From Flammulina velutipes (taxonomy: Eukaryota > Basidiomycota > Agaricomycetes > Agaricales > Physalacriaceae): a stretch of DNA of 64,000 nt. A model generated the notes under the pieces. That model did not search any database. It had not been told where the DNA came from and saw only the letters and a list, made by a program, of their open reading frames with translations. The first letter of the stretch is position 1. Every line of letters starts with the position of its first letter. The stretch covers positions 2,976,001-3,040,000 of the forward strand of contig CM022370.1 in assembly GCA_011800155.1 (NCBI GenBank), written 5' to 3'. Made by a program: the position numbers and the translations under genes. Shown in pieces: positions 10,448-20,231 of this stretch.

Positions 10448-11389
10448 TCTTCCGCTGCATGCGCAAAGCGGCTAGCCTACGTTTCTCGTTTTTGAGCTAA
10501 CTAGAAGCTGCGCTAAATGCACTAATACAGCCCACCTTTCTCTGGATTGGGGGTTTGAGATAAGAGTGTCCTCGTGACGGTGTTCCCCATGGCTCTCATC
10601 CATGTCGTTACTCAGCCATCGTCCAAGCTGACAGACAGCCGATGCGGTCGATGTCCCGCTTATCTCCCCCCTCTCCGAATCCGAAGGGTTGACCCCAGGC
10701 GAGGACAGTACAGTAAGAAAGAAGCGTTCGCTTAGTAGACTGGCGGAGTGGTAAGCACACGTTCACCAGCGGCGATCCAAGATAGCGTAGTAAATCCAGG
10801 TACGGTCGCCAGAAGCCTGAGGGACACAGATTCTGAGGGTGAATGAAGGTAATAGACAAGGCCTAAGAAATTTGAGAACTAGGCAATGAGACGTTTTATA
10901 TTCCTGGGTACATGGCGAATGCATGGCGCAATGCATTACGGATTCGTTGTCTCACCTAGCCGAGGTCAGCAATAGCGCCACAGTAAATTTAGAGCAATGC
11001 GTTATGTAGAACCAGTAAGATTCGTCACAGTAGCCACGTTCGCAAGGAATGGGAAGGTAAGCAGAAAATAAACCACCCAAGGCTGTCTTTTATATATTCG
11101 AGGTCGCCAACATTGCGCAATACCAACATGCTCCGGGGAACGGAATATGTTCGTCAATGTCAGCATATTACGCCACACCTTCCATTTATAGTCGAAAGTG
11201 TGGCGTTAGAATGAGCCATCGTCATAATCACGGAGTGAAATTGGTGTTACATGAACAAAGTCATCGTACTGACAGTATATTATTGATTATTAGTAGCAGA
11301 ATCCAGTTCCGTCTGTACTAAAGTCTGGAGGCCACATAGTCGGTTGTGAACGACATGACTAAGCAAAACCTGCTTAACCTCCGTCCATC
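10448..11389. other. Intergenic between divergent bZIP and CWC24 genes
   Basis: No gene supported. It contains an imperfect inverted repeat at 11168-11207 with two TGTGGCG motifs in its arms, listed separately. Confidence 0.4.
11168..11207. repeat. Imperfect inverted repeat with TGTGGCG arms
   Basis: TTACGCCACACCTTC (left) and the reverse of GAAAGTGTGGCGTTA (right) pair at about 12 of 14 positions around a 12-base AT-rich loop. It may be a hairpin or paired binding sites. It lies about 190 bases upstream of CWC24. Confidence 0.55.
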
Positions 11390-12487
11390 ATGTCTACCCC
11401 GCAAGTCGCGTTCTTCAAGAAAGGAAAATCACGACCAACAACAACCAGAAAGCGCTCCGCGTCGCCTCCGCCAACCGCCTCCACCTCTGCGAAATCCCAA
11501 GTCATCCTCCCCAATAAAAAAGCCGCTACGAATCTTCTCAGCGCTGGTACAAAACGCAAGATATCCGATAGAGAGCGAGACGAGCAGGAAGACACGAGAG
11601 ACGGGCCGGACGTTAAATGGTCTTCGTCCGCTTCGCACCAACAGGCGGCGCTGGACATCCTCGCTGGGGACGAACTGGACGCGCTGGAGGAGAAGAAACG
11701 GTTAAAGTTGATGATAGACTTGGGGAAGGATGATGAGGACACTAACCTCCCCGACGACGGGCAGTATCACGGCCAGAGCGCGTATCGAACGCATCTGAAG
11801 AAGAACAAGGAGGTGCCGAAAGCTATGCGGGTCGGGCCTCAGAGGAACACGAGCACGATACGGACGGTCACTGTCGTGGATTACCAACCGGATGTGTGTA
11901 AGGATTATAAAGGTGCGTCTGTGTGATTGATATGGTATATTCAGTTTACTGAACCCCTCTACAGAAACTGGGTTCTGTGGATTCGGAGATACGTGCAAGT
12001 TCTTACACGATCGAGGGACATGTCAGTTCTTTCCTAGCTTCCTCACTGCACATCGTAGACTGACGCCCCCATAGACCTCGCAGGTTGGCAACTCGATAAG
12101 ATTGCAGAGAACCCCAAAGCACAAGTCGGTGACGACTCTGATTCCGATTCCGACGACGAAGACATCCCCTTCGCATGCCTCATCTGCCGTGAGCACTACA
12201 CCGACCCCATCGTTACGCGCTGCGGACACTACTTCTGCTCGGCTTGTGCCATCAAGCGGTTCAAGAAGACGCCCAAGTGCGCTGCGTGTGGCGCGCCGAC
12301 GGGCGGGATGTTTAACAGGGCGGATAAAGTCATCGCGAAGGTGGAGAAGAAGAGGAAAGATAAAGAGGATGAAGAGGAAGGTGCATCGGGCGATGAAGGA
12401 GGTGGTGGGGGTGTTCAGATTGAGGGACTTGGAGAAGTCAAGGGGAGGGTGGCCTCGGATTCGGATTCGGATTCGGATGACGAATAG
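11390..12487 (+). CDS. CWC24: Pre-mRNA splicing factor CWC24 (RNF113 family)
   Basis: Three exons (11390-11912, 11965-12021, 12075-12487) give 330 residues. After a basic, disordered N-terminus there is a CCCH zinc finger ([20 protein letters not shown]) and then a C3HC4 RING finger (CLICREHY, CGHYFCSACA, CAACGAPTG). The conserved pre-finger segment VPKAMRVGPQR is also present. This CCCH plus RING order and length match Cwc24/RNF113A. That protein joins the activated spliceosome near the Prp19 complex and guards the 5' splice site before the first step. The C-terminus is acidic and low complexity (SDSDSDSD), encoded by a GGATTC microsatellite. Introns are 52 and 53 nt and in phase. High confidence in identity. 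Confidence 0.95.
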
Positions 12488-12818
12488 TCTCTGGGACTCA
12501 CGGTTACAATGTTGGAATATATTTACGATGCCCATAGGTTGATATCCAACTTTTGACATCAATGTTTTCTGGGCCCAAGACCGCTTCAGCAAAGGTTGAA
12601 GTGCTCGTTGACGTAGATTCAAAGGGGCCGTAATGCAACACCGCGAAGAGCCTCTAGAATTGCCCATTCTATTGAGCCGCCTTGGTGTGGCGCATTCTTA
12701 CTGATCCACGCAAAATGACCAACATTGAACAAAATCGCATAACAGAACGAATGGAACTTGAAAAGCTCTTACTGTATGTATAATTAAATAGCCAGATAAG
12801 ATATACCATTAATTCCCA

Positions 12819-13209
12819 TTACCCCTCTGTTCCATCCTCCAAAGCCTTTCGGACACTTATACTCTTTTCGATGGTCTCCTTCACTTTCTTCTCCTTTGTC
12901 TGCCCGATCCTAACAATGGTGAGCTTACCATCCCACCCACCAACGACACTGTACGTGGTAGCATCGGGGGTTTGCTCTAGTCCCTGCAGTTTTTCGAACT
13001 GAATGTCTTTCCCGTTGATTTTACGAGTCACTTCGTGGGATTGGGCGATCGGTGATGAGTTTTTTTCGGCGCTACGTCACGTTAGGTCAAGTGTTTAAAA
13101 ATTTAGATAGCGCAGGAACTTACTCGTCTTCAGGAATTGGAGCCGCCATTACCATATTGATGGCCATGAAGACAGGTAGTAGAACCAGTGCACGACGGAA
13201 GGAGAACAT
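12819..13209 (-). CDS. Small cysteine-free secreted protein
   Basis: Two exons (13209-13124 and 13071-12819, 52-nt intron) give 112 residues. The N-terminus has a clear signal peptide (RALVLLPVFMAINMVMAA, likely cleaved after MAA). The mature part is short, Lys/Glu-rich and without cysteine. It has a compact segment (VVGGWDGKLTIVRIG) and a helical, highly charged C-terminus. I do not recognise a family. The lack of cysteines separates it from classic small cysteine-rich effectors and hydrophobins. It could be a secreted or wall-associated protein; function unknown. The first exon is too short to stand out by ORF length, but its splice sites and phase fit. Confidence 0.65.
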
Positions 13210-13579
13210 GCGTGAGATTGTAGACGGAGTAAAAGATTAGGAGACCTGCTCTTTACGATCCATGGAACAGTATCGATAGTGTTATAGGTCTGTGCGCCGC
13301 GCCTTATGCGAGGCTATGGACGTATTGCCCTGTTAGACTTGATGTCAATGACAATGGTATGCGGAAGTCATGGATACACACCTGGGAAATGTCGTCAGGA
13401 TCCTACCTACGGTGAAACAATTATGCCAGGCTGATCTTGACGAGGTTGAAGCGAAGTAAGACGCGAAGTAGAATCGCGTGGAGGCAGAGCATTAGAGGGA
13501 AAATGAAGATATCCGTGCTGGGGTTTACTGTGCTTGGTGCATTGATACAGCGAGCGTCAGGAAACTGGTACAAACATAT
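13210..13579. other. Intergenic with a possible hydrophobic coding remnant
   Basis: On the minus strand, about 13425-13545 reads as a hydrophobic stretch (DIFIFPLMLCLHAILLRVLL) ending in a stop, just beyond the stop of the 13580-13834 gene. I found no splice that joins them in phase, so it is not called as coding. Confidence 0.3.
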
Positions 13580-13834
13580 CTATTGGATAGGTTCGCCTGG
13601 GTCCGAATCGGTGGTGGTGTGAAGCGAAATGTAATCCGAGCCAGACTCGCTAAGTTCTGTAAAGATATAGACGCGAATCTGTAGTATTTACGACTAGATG
13701 CTCACCGTCACTATCGCGAACAGCTTCCAATGCATCTGTGATTGTCAGACGGGGAGAAAGAGGAAGGGTAGTTTACACTGACCTCTCCTCTGGAAGGCAT
13801 CGGGCAAGACGATGTCCTCGTCTAGTGCGGACAT
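13580..13834 (-). CDS. 52-residue acidic protein, three exons
   Basis: Exons 13834-13783, 13735-13706 and 13656-13580 (52, 30 and 77 nt) join through introns of 47 and 49 nt. Both introns have canonical ends (GTCAGT...CACAG, GTGAGC...TACAG). The total is exactly 53 codons including the stop. The product is small and acidic (MSALDEDIVLPDAFQRR, later DSDELSESGSDYISLH) with no signal peptide or membrane segment. The tidy phase across two typical introns is the evidence that it is real; chance agreement is possible but unlikely. I do not recognise a family, and the function is unknown. Confidence 0.55.
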
Positions 13835-14035
13835 CCTTGAGGCAATCGTGAGGGTTCAAAGGACAGATCCAAGCTGAGTTCTGGGTACTTTCAAGCTAAG
13901 AAACGGGGTGAAACAGACGAAAGGGATAAGTAGCCTTTCGGTCTTTCACGTCTTCCCAGGCATGAGGCAGACACGGGTGTGTCCACTTTAAGCGCCTTAT
14001 CGATACATCTATCCTCGTTGCTTCTCTAGTTTGAC

Positions 14036-14394
14036 ATGTCGGCTACGAGCATTCAGCGAGCTCTCGATGGTACCGACGAAGAGATATCCTACGACGGCAC
14101 AAGCCAGTACGCGTCGGGAGGCATGTCAGCTTGCGGTCTTGCAGCCATGAATTTTGCCAGGTCGCTATTCACTGAAGAGAGCAAAGGCAGGCAAGGTCGC
14201 GAGCTGCTCAGCGTTGTGGTCGGGCGCGACAACATGGAGGCAAGTGGTAAGAACGTGCCGGGCCGCCGGCTAACGCTTTCCTTCAGGACATCATCACAAT
14301 ATGCGAATTATGGTCGGACAGCATCCATCTCGAGGTCGACGACATCGCTAAGGCGCCAATATTCAAGTCCTCACTGAAGCTGTTTGCCTGCTAA
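14036..14394 (+). CDS. Short protein of an Agaricomycete multicopy family, with a GC-AG intron
   Basis: Two exons (14036-14239, 14287-14394) give 103 residues if the intron starts with GC (GAG|GCAAGT...TTCAG|GAC). That junction restores a continuous conserved stretch: GMSACGLAAMNFARSLF, RELLSVVVGRDNME, then DIITICELWSDSIHLEVDDI. I recall this N-terminal module (SACGLAA-NFAR...HLEVDDI) from larger multicopy proteins in mushrooms; its function is unknown to me. Here the protein stops soon after the module, so it may be a truncated relative. Using a normal GT donor 6 bases downstream would break the frame. Moderate confidence in the gene, low in any role. Confidence 0.6.
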
Positions 14395-14551
14395 TATGGC
14401 ACTCCTGGCCAGCGAATTAAGAAAAGCATCTGCCAAAAATGCTCGAAGCGCCGCCGCTGTGACCGCCAGAAATTCTAACCGTGGCACGCGTATGCATTGC
14501 TAACCACGTGCACTCGACGGACGAAGGTCGCAATAGACATTCCCGACTACG

Positions 14552-15783
14552 CTACACGCGGACGAGTATCCACATGTACACTATCTGGCATAGAGCCTCC
14601 AAAAATAAAAAAGAGATGCGCCGTCTCCTGGACGAAGGACTTAGGGTAGCTGTGCCCGCATTGGGCTGCATAGATAGATCGGGGAGCACGACAGAACGGA
14701 GCGAGCGCAGCTATATGTATATATGAGATACTCATTTCCACGAACAAAAACAAGGGACTCACCAAGAAGAACGCGTTAGCCAAGAAAAAGTAGAGGTATA
14801 TCATTAGCCAGAGGGTTCGACCCAAAGCAAAGCCTGCTAAGATAGTACATATAACACTGCAAGGAATTAGACTTGGTATGAATGTTCGAGTGCGCTTCTT
14901 ACCCGACGAATTTGTAGCCGGAATATGCAATAACGTCTAGCGCCTGGCTACTGCTTTGCACGTTCAAGAAGTAGCATCCCAGATAGACAAAACCGAACTC
15001 GATGAGGACAACCACAAATGCACCGGACGCGTATTCACCGAGGGCCTTGGGCTGACCAGAGTGGAATGCCGACACGAGGATGTATGTGACGATGGCCATG
15101 ACTATAAATGCGGGTGAGAATGCTAAGCTAGATAGCTGGCAGTCACGTACGCGGAATATAGAGGTCGGGGCTGTTGACGTCCTCCCGAGGAGTGTACCAC
15201 TCCGTCTGGCCTTGCTCGGACCTCTGGACGCGGCGCGCCCATGGCTTGTGCGACCAAGGAAACAAGAGCAGCCTGAGCTTTCGCATAACATAACTGTTCG
15301 AGACGTCGAATTTCTGTTTGATGCCCGCGCCTTGCAGGAAACCACCGAACTGTAAGTGTTGTTAGGAGGGGTCGTAGGAGAATTCTGCTGGCCACGTACA
15401 TTTTTCTGGACATAGTTCTGGCCAGCGGACACTGCTGTTTCTCCGAGTTGCATGCCCAGCTGGGCTGTCGCGTTATTCACGCCCCACGCGGAAAAGTCCA
15501 TAGGCGCCTGAGCCTGAGCCTGCTGTGCGTAGCCTGCCTGTGGCATTGGGGGAGCTGGTGGTTGGTAGCGGGTGTACGCTGGAACGTGCTGTGGCTGGGG
15601 AAATGGTGGTGCATGGTGCGCCTGGTTTTGGTGTTGCTGCGGGCCAGGCGAGGAGGAGAACCGCTGGTAGCCTGGCGTAGGAGATCCAGGCTGCGACGGT
15701 GGCGGCTCAGGAATGTATGCCGGATGCGTCGGGACTGGGTGGCGCAACGGCGGCGGCGAGTGTGAGCCAGAGCCAAAGTTCAT
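14552..15783 (-). CDS. YIF1: YIF1, ER-Golgi vesicle membrane protein
   Basis: Reads from the ATG at 15783 (MNFGSGSHSP) through several short-intron exons to a TAG at 14552-14554, about 350 residues. The N-terminal third is Pro/Gln-rich and cytosolic. Then come the conserved YIF1 elements: AQLGMQLGETAVSAGQNYV, FGGFLQGAGIKQKFDVSNSY, LLLFPWSHKPWAR and a C-terminal run of about five membrane segments (FMAIVTYILVSAF, YCFLNVQ-type loops, FFLLRSLRSVVLPD). The last exon ends IVYMWILVRV. Yif1 partners Yip1 and Yos1 in COPII vesicle budding and fusion between ER and Golgi. It shares a 120-base promoter with SPC1, another secretory gene. Identity is strong. Confidence 0.92.
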
Positions 15784-15903
15784 GATGGTGGTCAGAAAGC
15801 AACGAGCGCGCTGCGAGCGCGTCCTCATTTGCCTCCGAATCTGATTTCGTCCGAAAGTGCCTGCCACATTGGTTTGTTTCGTACCTCCACGTCGTTCAAC
15901 AAA
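15784..15903. promoter_or_regulatory. Shared promoter of YIF1 and SPC1
   Basis: Only 120 bases separate the two divergent start codons, so both genes must draw on the same region. No TATA box is obvious. Co-regulation of the two secretory genes is inference. Confidence 0.6.
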
Positions 15904-16312
15904 ATGAGTGCTTTAACACAGATATTCGAAGGAAAGATCGTGCGTTGCGTCTTTATCTCTGCAGCCTATGCTAAACACATTATAGGACTTCCATGGCCAA
16001 AACAGCGTGGACCTCATCTCAAGGGCAGTCCTCGTCATAGGAACAGTATGTTCCCGTCCTCCCCTTTCAAGCTATAGTCTTACGCTGGCTTAGATCGTAT
16101 CCTTCATCGTTGGTTTTTCTCTGCAATCCCTACAAGCCACCTTCATCCTCTACGGCGCCATTGTCACAATACTGGCTCTGGTATGCATTTGTCTCCCCAA
16201 ATGCAGGCCCACTCTGACAGACACCTAGGTCGTGATTCCACCGTGGCCCATATTCAACCAACACCCTGTTAAATGGCTCCCTGTGGCGTCCGAGAAGAGC
16301 AAGAACAAGTAA
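15904..16312 (+). CDS. SPC1: Signal peptidase complex subunit 1 (SPCS1/SPC12 family)
   Basis: Four small exons (15904-15939, 15986-16045, 16094-16180, 16229-16312) join in phase 0 to give 88 residues. The protein has two membrane segments (around AVLVIGTIVSFIVGF and ATFILYGAIVTILAL). They are followed by the family C-terminal signature PPWPIFNQHPVKWLPV and a Lys-rich cytosolic tail (SEKSKNK), an ER-retention-like end. Spc1 is a non-catalytic subunit of the ER signal peptidase that helps discriminate signal peptides from membrane anchors. Length and topology match the family. It would be missed by ORF length because every exon is below 90 nt. Confidence 0.93.
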
Positions 16313-16575
16313 CGACACTTTGCAGGTCATCGTGTACATTGTACCGTTATTTATCGCAATCATTGGATTTGCAAGACTATCAAACTCTCGCCTCAGTGAA
16401 CAAACAGTCCTTTGCTACTAGTGCTACCGTAGCCACGAGGCTTGCTTGAACTTTGTTTCAGTCCCTGCTCACAAATTGTTGTGTGTACATTCCCCCACTC
16501 ATCTGCCATAGAAAATATCCAAGGCGCCACCTCTTCTCTCAAGGCCTACTAGGCACTTGCTTGGCCCAATCCTGT

Positions 16576-17412
16576 TCATCCAAACTCTGCCTTGATGCGA
16601 TCGAGGGCACTCGGGGACGACGACGGTATACCAGGAGCTGGCGGGATTGAAGCATAAGCTGCAGTAAACGTCAATAAAGGCCAGGCAACAAAGACATCTC
16701 GACATACGTCTGGGACCGAACATCAACATTCTCCCGGCTTCTGCTCTTTCTCTTGCCGACAGTGCGGGGTCGGATAGACGTTGTTCTAGGATTTCCATCT
16801 CCTCGGGGTCCACAGTCGCAACTTCCCGCCCGACACCATAGTTCTGCCACAGCGAATTCCGGAGTTTGATATGCGATTTTGGCTCCGTGAGATTAGTCAA
16901 GTTTCCAGTTATAGCGAAAAGGCCGTAGAGGTCGAGGGCGATACGGATCCTTGGGGACACTAAGAAATGTGGCGTTAGATCTCAGTTTTATACATGGATC
17001 AAACTTCCGAGAGATAATGTTGCTCGCATGTTCAAGATCAAAGCCAGAGTCTATAATGATTCCCAAGGACTTGAGATGCGAAATCTTGCAATGAATGTAT
17101 CAGACTAACTTGGCATCGGTACGCTGACTTGGTCTCAGGCTACTGACCACTTTACGTGCTACATCCCCGCGGGCAGCATCAATCAAATACCCCTTTTGGA
17201 GGGAAATCTCGTGTGTCCGAAGGACAAAACAAGCAAAATCCTGTAATACTAACAGCATCCAATCCGCGGGACGCGAGCTCGATCCAGACACCCCAGAGTC
17301 TGACACTGTTTGTATTTCCCCGGGTGCAAACCAATCCAATTGTAAGACGTTAGGTATTCTTTTGGCGTGAGGTAGCAAGAGCCGCGAGGCTTGAAGCTTG
17401 AAGATCGGACAT
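16576..17412 (-). CDS. Uncharacterised protein, structure uncertain
   Basis: Not recognised. The last two exons are convincing: the exon opening RIRIALDLYGLFAITG ends at ...MLMFGPR, and a 46-nt intron leads to PYASIPPAPGIPSSPSALD and the stop at 16576. Upstream, 17100-17378 carries a second conserved-looking stretch (VLQLDWFAPGEIQTV, ADWMLLVLQDFACFVLRTHE). The likely ATG at 17412 (MSDLQASSLAALATSRQK) is one base out of phase with that stretch near 17355. The intron between the two halves (about 16963-17105) has no strong donor. Either the gene has lesions or I have missed an exon. Soluble, no signal peptide. The family cannot be named. Confidence 0.4.
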
Positions 17413-17802
17413 GATTATGGTGAAAGGGCGGGCTGTGACGCCTGTGACTGTCTGACATTCTGTTTGCGCCACAGGGAGTCCAATTGCGTTCCTGCCGTCA
17501 CACAACATGGAGACGACCAATAACAATTGCCTTGGACAACTCAAGAGCTGGATGCGAATTATCCGTCTATTGCGACTATCATCCTCCGTCCGTCGAGTGC
17601 ACACCAAACTTTCGTTCGCATCCGATCTGTCATCACTGTCAACATGACAGGAATCAGCTAGCGCTTCCGTTGCGTCTTGAAGCCACATGAGATGGTGACA
17701 TGACTCACCGAAGCTCTCTGGCCAGAGAGCTCTGGTTGCTATATATATGATTCAAGACGTTTCCAGCAAACACTCAGCGTGTCTCCTCTGTCTTGGCCCT
17801 TC
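17413..17802. other. Region between two divergent genes
   Basis: 390 bases between divergent starts. It has a TATATATA run near 17740, about 60 bases before the kinesin ATG, and a TGCGCCACA motif at 17465. No gene seen. Confidence 0.4.
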
Positions 17803-20004
17803 ATGACAACTTCCGCCACTGAGATAACGACGAATCTACCCGTCTTTCGTGGCCTATTGAAAGAATGGACTGACCAGCAGCCAGCGACTACAGGCTTCAC
17901 CACACCGATCGGCCAAGTCAACACATCGCAGGATCACCAGAAGAATGTAATCGTCGCGTTCCGCACGCGTCCTCCTTTAGATAGGGAGGCAGAAACCAAG
18001 TTCACTTCGCGGGATGCTGTCGAGGACACTAATGATGACCACCACGAGGCGTGTCTTGGTATCACGCCCAAGAGCGCGGAACCTGGTATATTCGTCGTGC
18101 ATGTCCCAGGGAAAAAAGGTGTCGTGTCACTCATCGAAACCTCAATGATACTCAATGAACGGTGGGCACAGCGGACAGGCTACACTTTATCGCACAAGGA
18201 GTATCGTTCCGATCTCGCGTTTGGCCCTGATGTGTCCAACGAGGAGGTGTACCAGCGGACTGTCGTGGGGAACAATGTTCGTATCAGCTTTTCTACATTG
18301 CGGCTGGCCTTTGCTTACGCGTCATGTTAGATTCTACCACTCGTGCTATCCGGGGGCGTAGGTTGCATTCTTGCTTATGGCCAGACGAGCAGCGGCAAGA
18401 CGTACACCATGGAAGGTATCGAAACATCAATTGCTCGTGATCTGTTCACAGAAGCCAGAACCACCGGAGAGCGTCTCTCGAAAGCTGCTGGGAACAAAGA
18501 ATTCAGCGGGGATGATATGTTTGAGTTCAGCGTCACGTTCTTGCAGCTTTTGGGTAAGAAAGCGACGGATCTGGTAGAGGAAAATGGAAGTGAAGTGGCC
18601 ATACGCGAGGATAAGGTATGTCTCAAGTTATGTCTGGTTAGGCCAAAACTTATTTATATGGTTAGATTGGGAACATTCTCCCTGGTCTGAAGACAACGAC
18701 AGTGACGTCCTCGGAAGGTCTACAAGAGCTCATTACATCTGCGCTGTCCCATCGAAGAGTCGTCGCCACGGACAGAAACGCTCGGAGTAGTCGAAGTCAC
18801 GCCCTTCTAACTATTAGGATCAAGAATAAGCTGATTCCCTATGCTGAAGAATGGCAGTATATTTTGGTGGAGTGCGTATCAGCTTCCAAGTCAGTTAGGG
18901 CTAACTGACAATTTCGTAGTCTGGCAGGTAGTGAAAGATACGAAGACTCGAAGGCGCATGATAAACAGCGTATGAGGGAATCACGGGAGAACAACGAGAG
19001 CTTGATGAACCTCAAGGAGTGTGTGCGTGCCAAAGCCAAGATGGCCGCTGAAGATGGCTTCGTCCATATCCCGTGGCGTTCGAATAAACTTACCATGCTG
19101 CTCAAGGTTAGCATTTTATTTCACGGTGATGGATGGATAGCTGATCGATGACCGTTCAGCCTCTTTTCGACATCGAATCGCGAAGGCCATCGTGTGCGAT
19201 AATCATCGCACATGTATCCCCGCACCTCCAAGATACGGCGCATAGCAGCAACACGCTCTCTTACGCTGCTCCTTTCCTTACTGTCCCGCCCATGCTTCGT
19301 GGGCCTGCTCCGTATGATGCAGATGATCCTAGGACATGGGACACGAACCATACAAGGACTTTCCTGAAGGCGGAATTCGGAAAGAGGATGCGGGATGAGA
19401 GAATTGTGGATTGGGAAACTAGAAAGCTGTCTGAGAAAGAGCCTTCTAAAGACCAGCTGGAACTACCCGTGGACATCGAGAAGCTGTGTCCGGAGGGATA
19501 CACTGCGAAGAATCTGGGCATGTTGTACATGGTACAGTTCGTCGAGCTGTGCTTGGAGGCGAAGACGAACGTCGGTGAGCGTATGGACGTGACAACGTTC
19601 CAGGGCATGGCCATGGATGTCATTGGGCAGTTGTTTTACATGACCATCACTGCCAAAACGAAGTCGCGCAATGCGGTGATGAAGAGTCGGAAGAAGCTGC
19701 AAATGGGGGCTACGTATGGTGAGCATTCGATGTATCTTGAGGTGTGTCGATATTGATTAATGTGGATGTAGGCGACGTCCCGGACGATGCGGAGGAGGAG
19801 GATCCAGAGCTTCAGGCGGATCACCCGCTCTTCGTGGAGGTTCATGAGAGGTTTCCGGATTTGTATGGTGAAGCGCATAAGGCTCTTGCAGCGGCTTTTG
19901 CGAAGGGAGAGAATGGCCGTCAAGCGTATGATCGGACGATCAAGGCGAAGATAGAAGAGCTGAAGGATATGTTGGCTAATGAGGCTCAGGGGAAAGGGAG
20001 TTAA
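17803..20004 (+). CDS. Divergent kinesin motor protein with a C-terminal extension
   Basis: About six exons from the ATG at 17803; all junctions checked are in phase (for example 18277-18330 and 18616-18665). Motor hallmarks in order: P-loop GQTSSGKT (GGVGCILAYGQTSSGKTYTM), switch I-like NARSSRSHALLTI, switch II DLAGSERY, and SNKLTMLLKPLFD at the relay end. The neck is replaced by a long C-terminal region (DWETRKLSEKEPSK, EGYTAKNLGMLYMVQFVE, acidic DAEEEDPELQ) without obvious long coiled coil. The SNKLT-ML form and overall layout recall kinesin-13-like motors, which depolymerise microtubules, but this is inference. Several motor loops are shortened or unusual (HDKQRMRESRENNESLMNL). Kinesin identity is secure; class and function are open. 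Confidence 0.85.
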
Positions 20005-20231
20005 ATGTCTTGCGTATGGTAACACGGTAAACAAGACCAAGGTACTACTACCCCCAAGGAAGTCGTTCTACTGTAACTTTGGGTTTCACGTTCAATTCAT
20101 AGAGCGAATAGATTCACTAACTAGTGGTCGCCATTGACGCGTGCTATGGCAAACTTATGGCTGACCGTGATTAGGGGCTATTTTTTTCTCGGAAATTTTG
20201 ATGACTCGAACTCTTCTCCAAGTCGACCACC

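Noticed and set aside
10735..10810. A tRNA-like start (GGCGGAGTGGTAAGC)
   Set aside because: No B box, acceptor pairing or anticodon arm could be found downstream.
14899..15867. YIF1 starting at the upstream ATG (15867)
   Set aside because: That extension would nearly fill the gap to SPC1 and adds an Arg-rich stretch unlike the family. MNFGSGSHSP at 15783 fits better.
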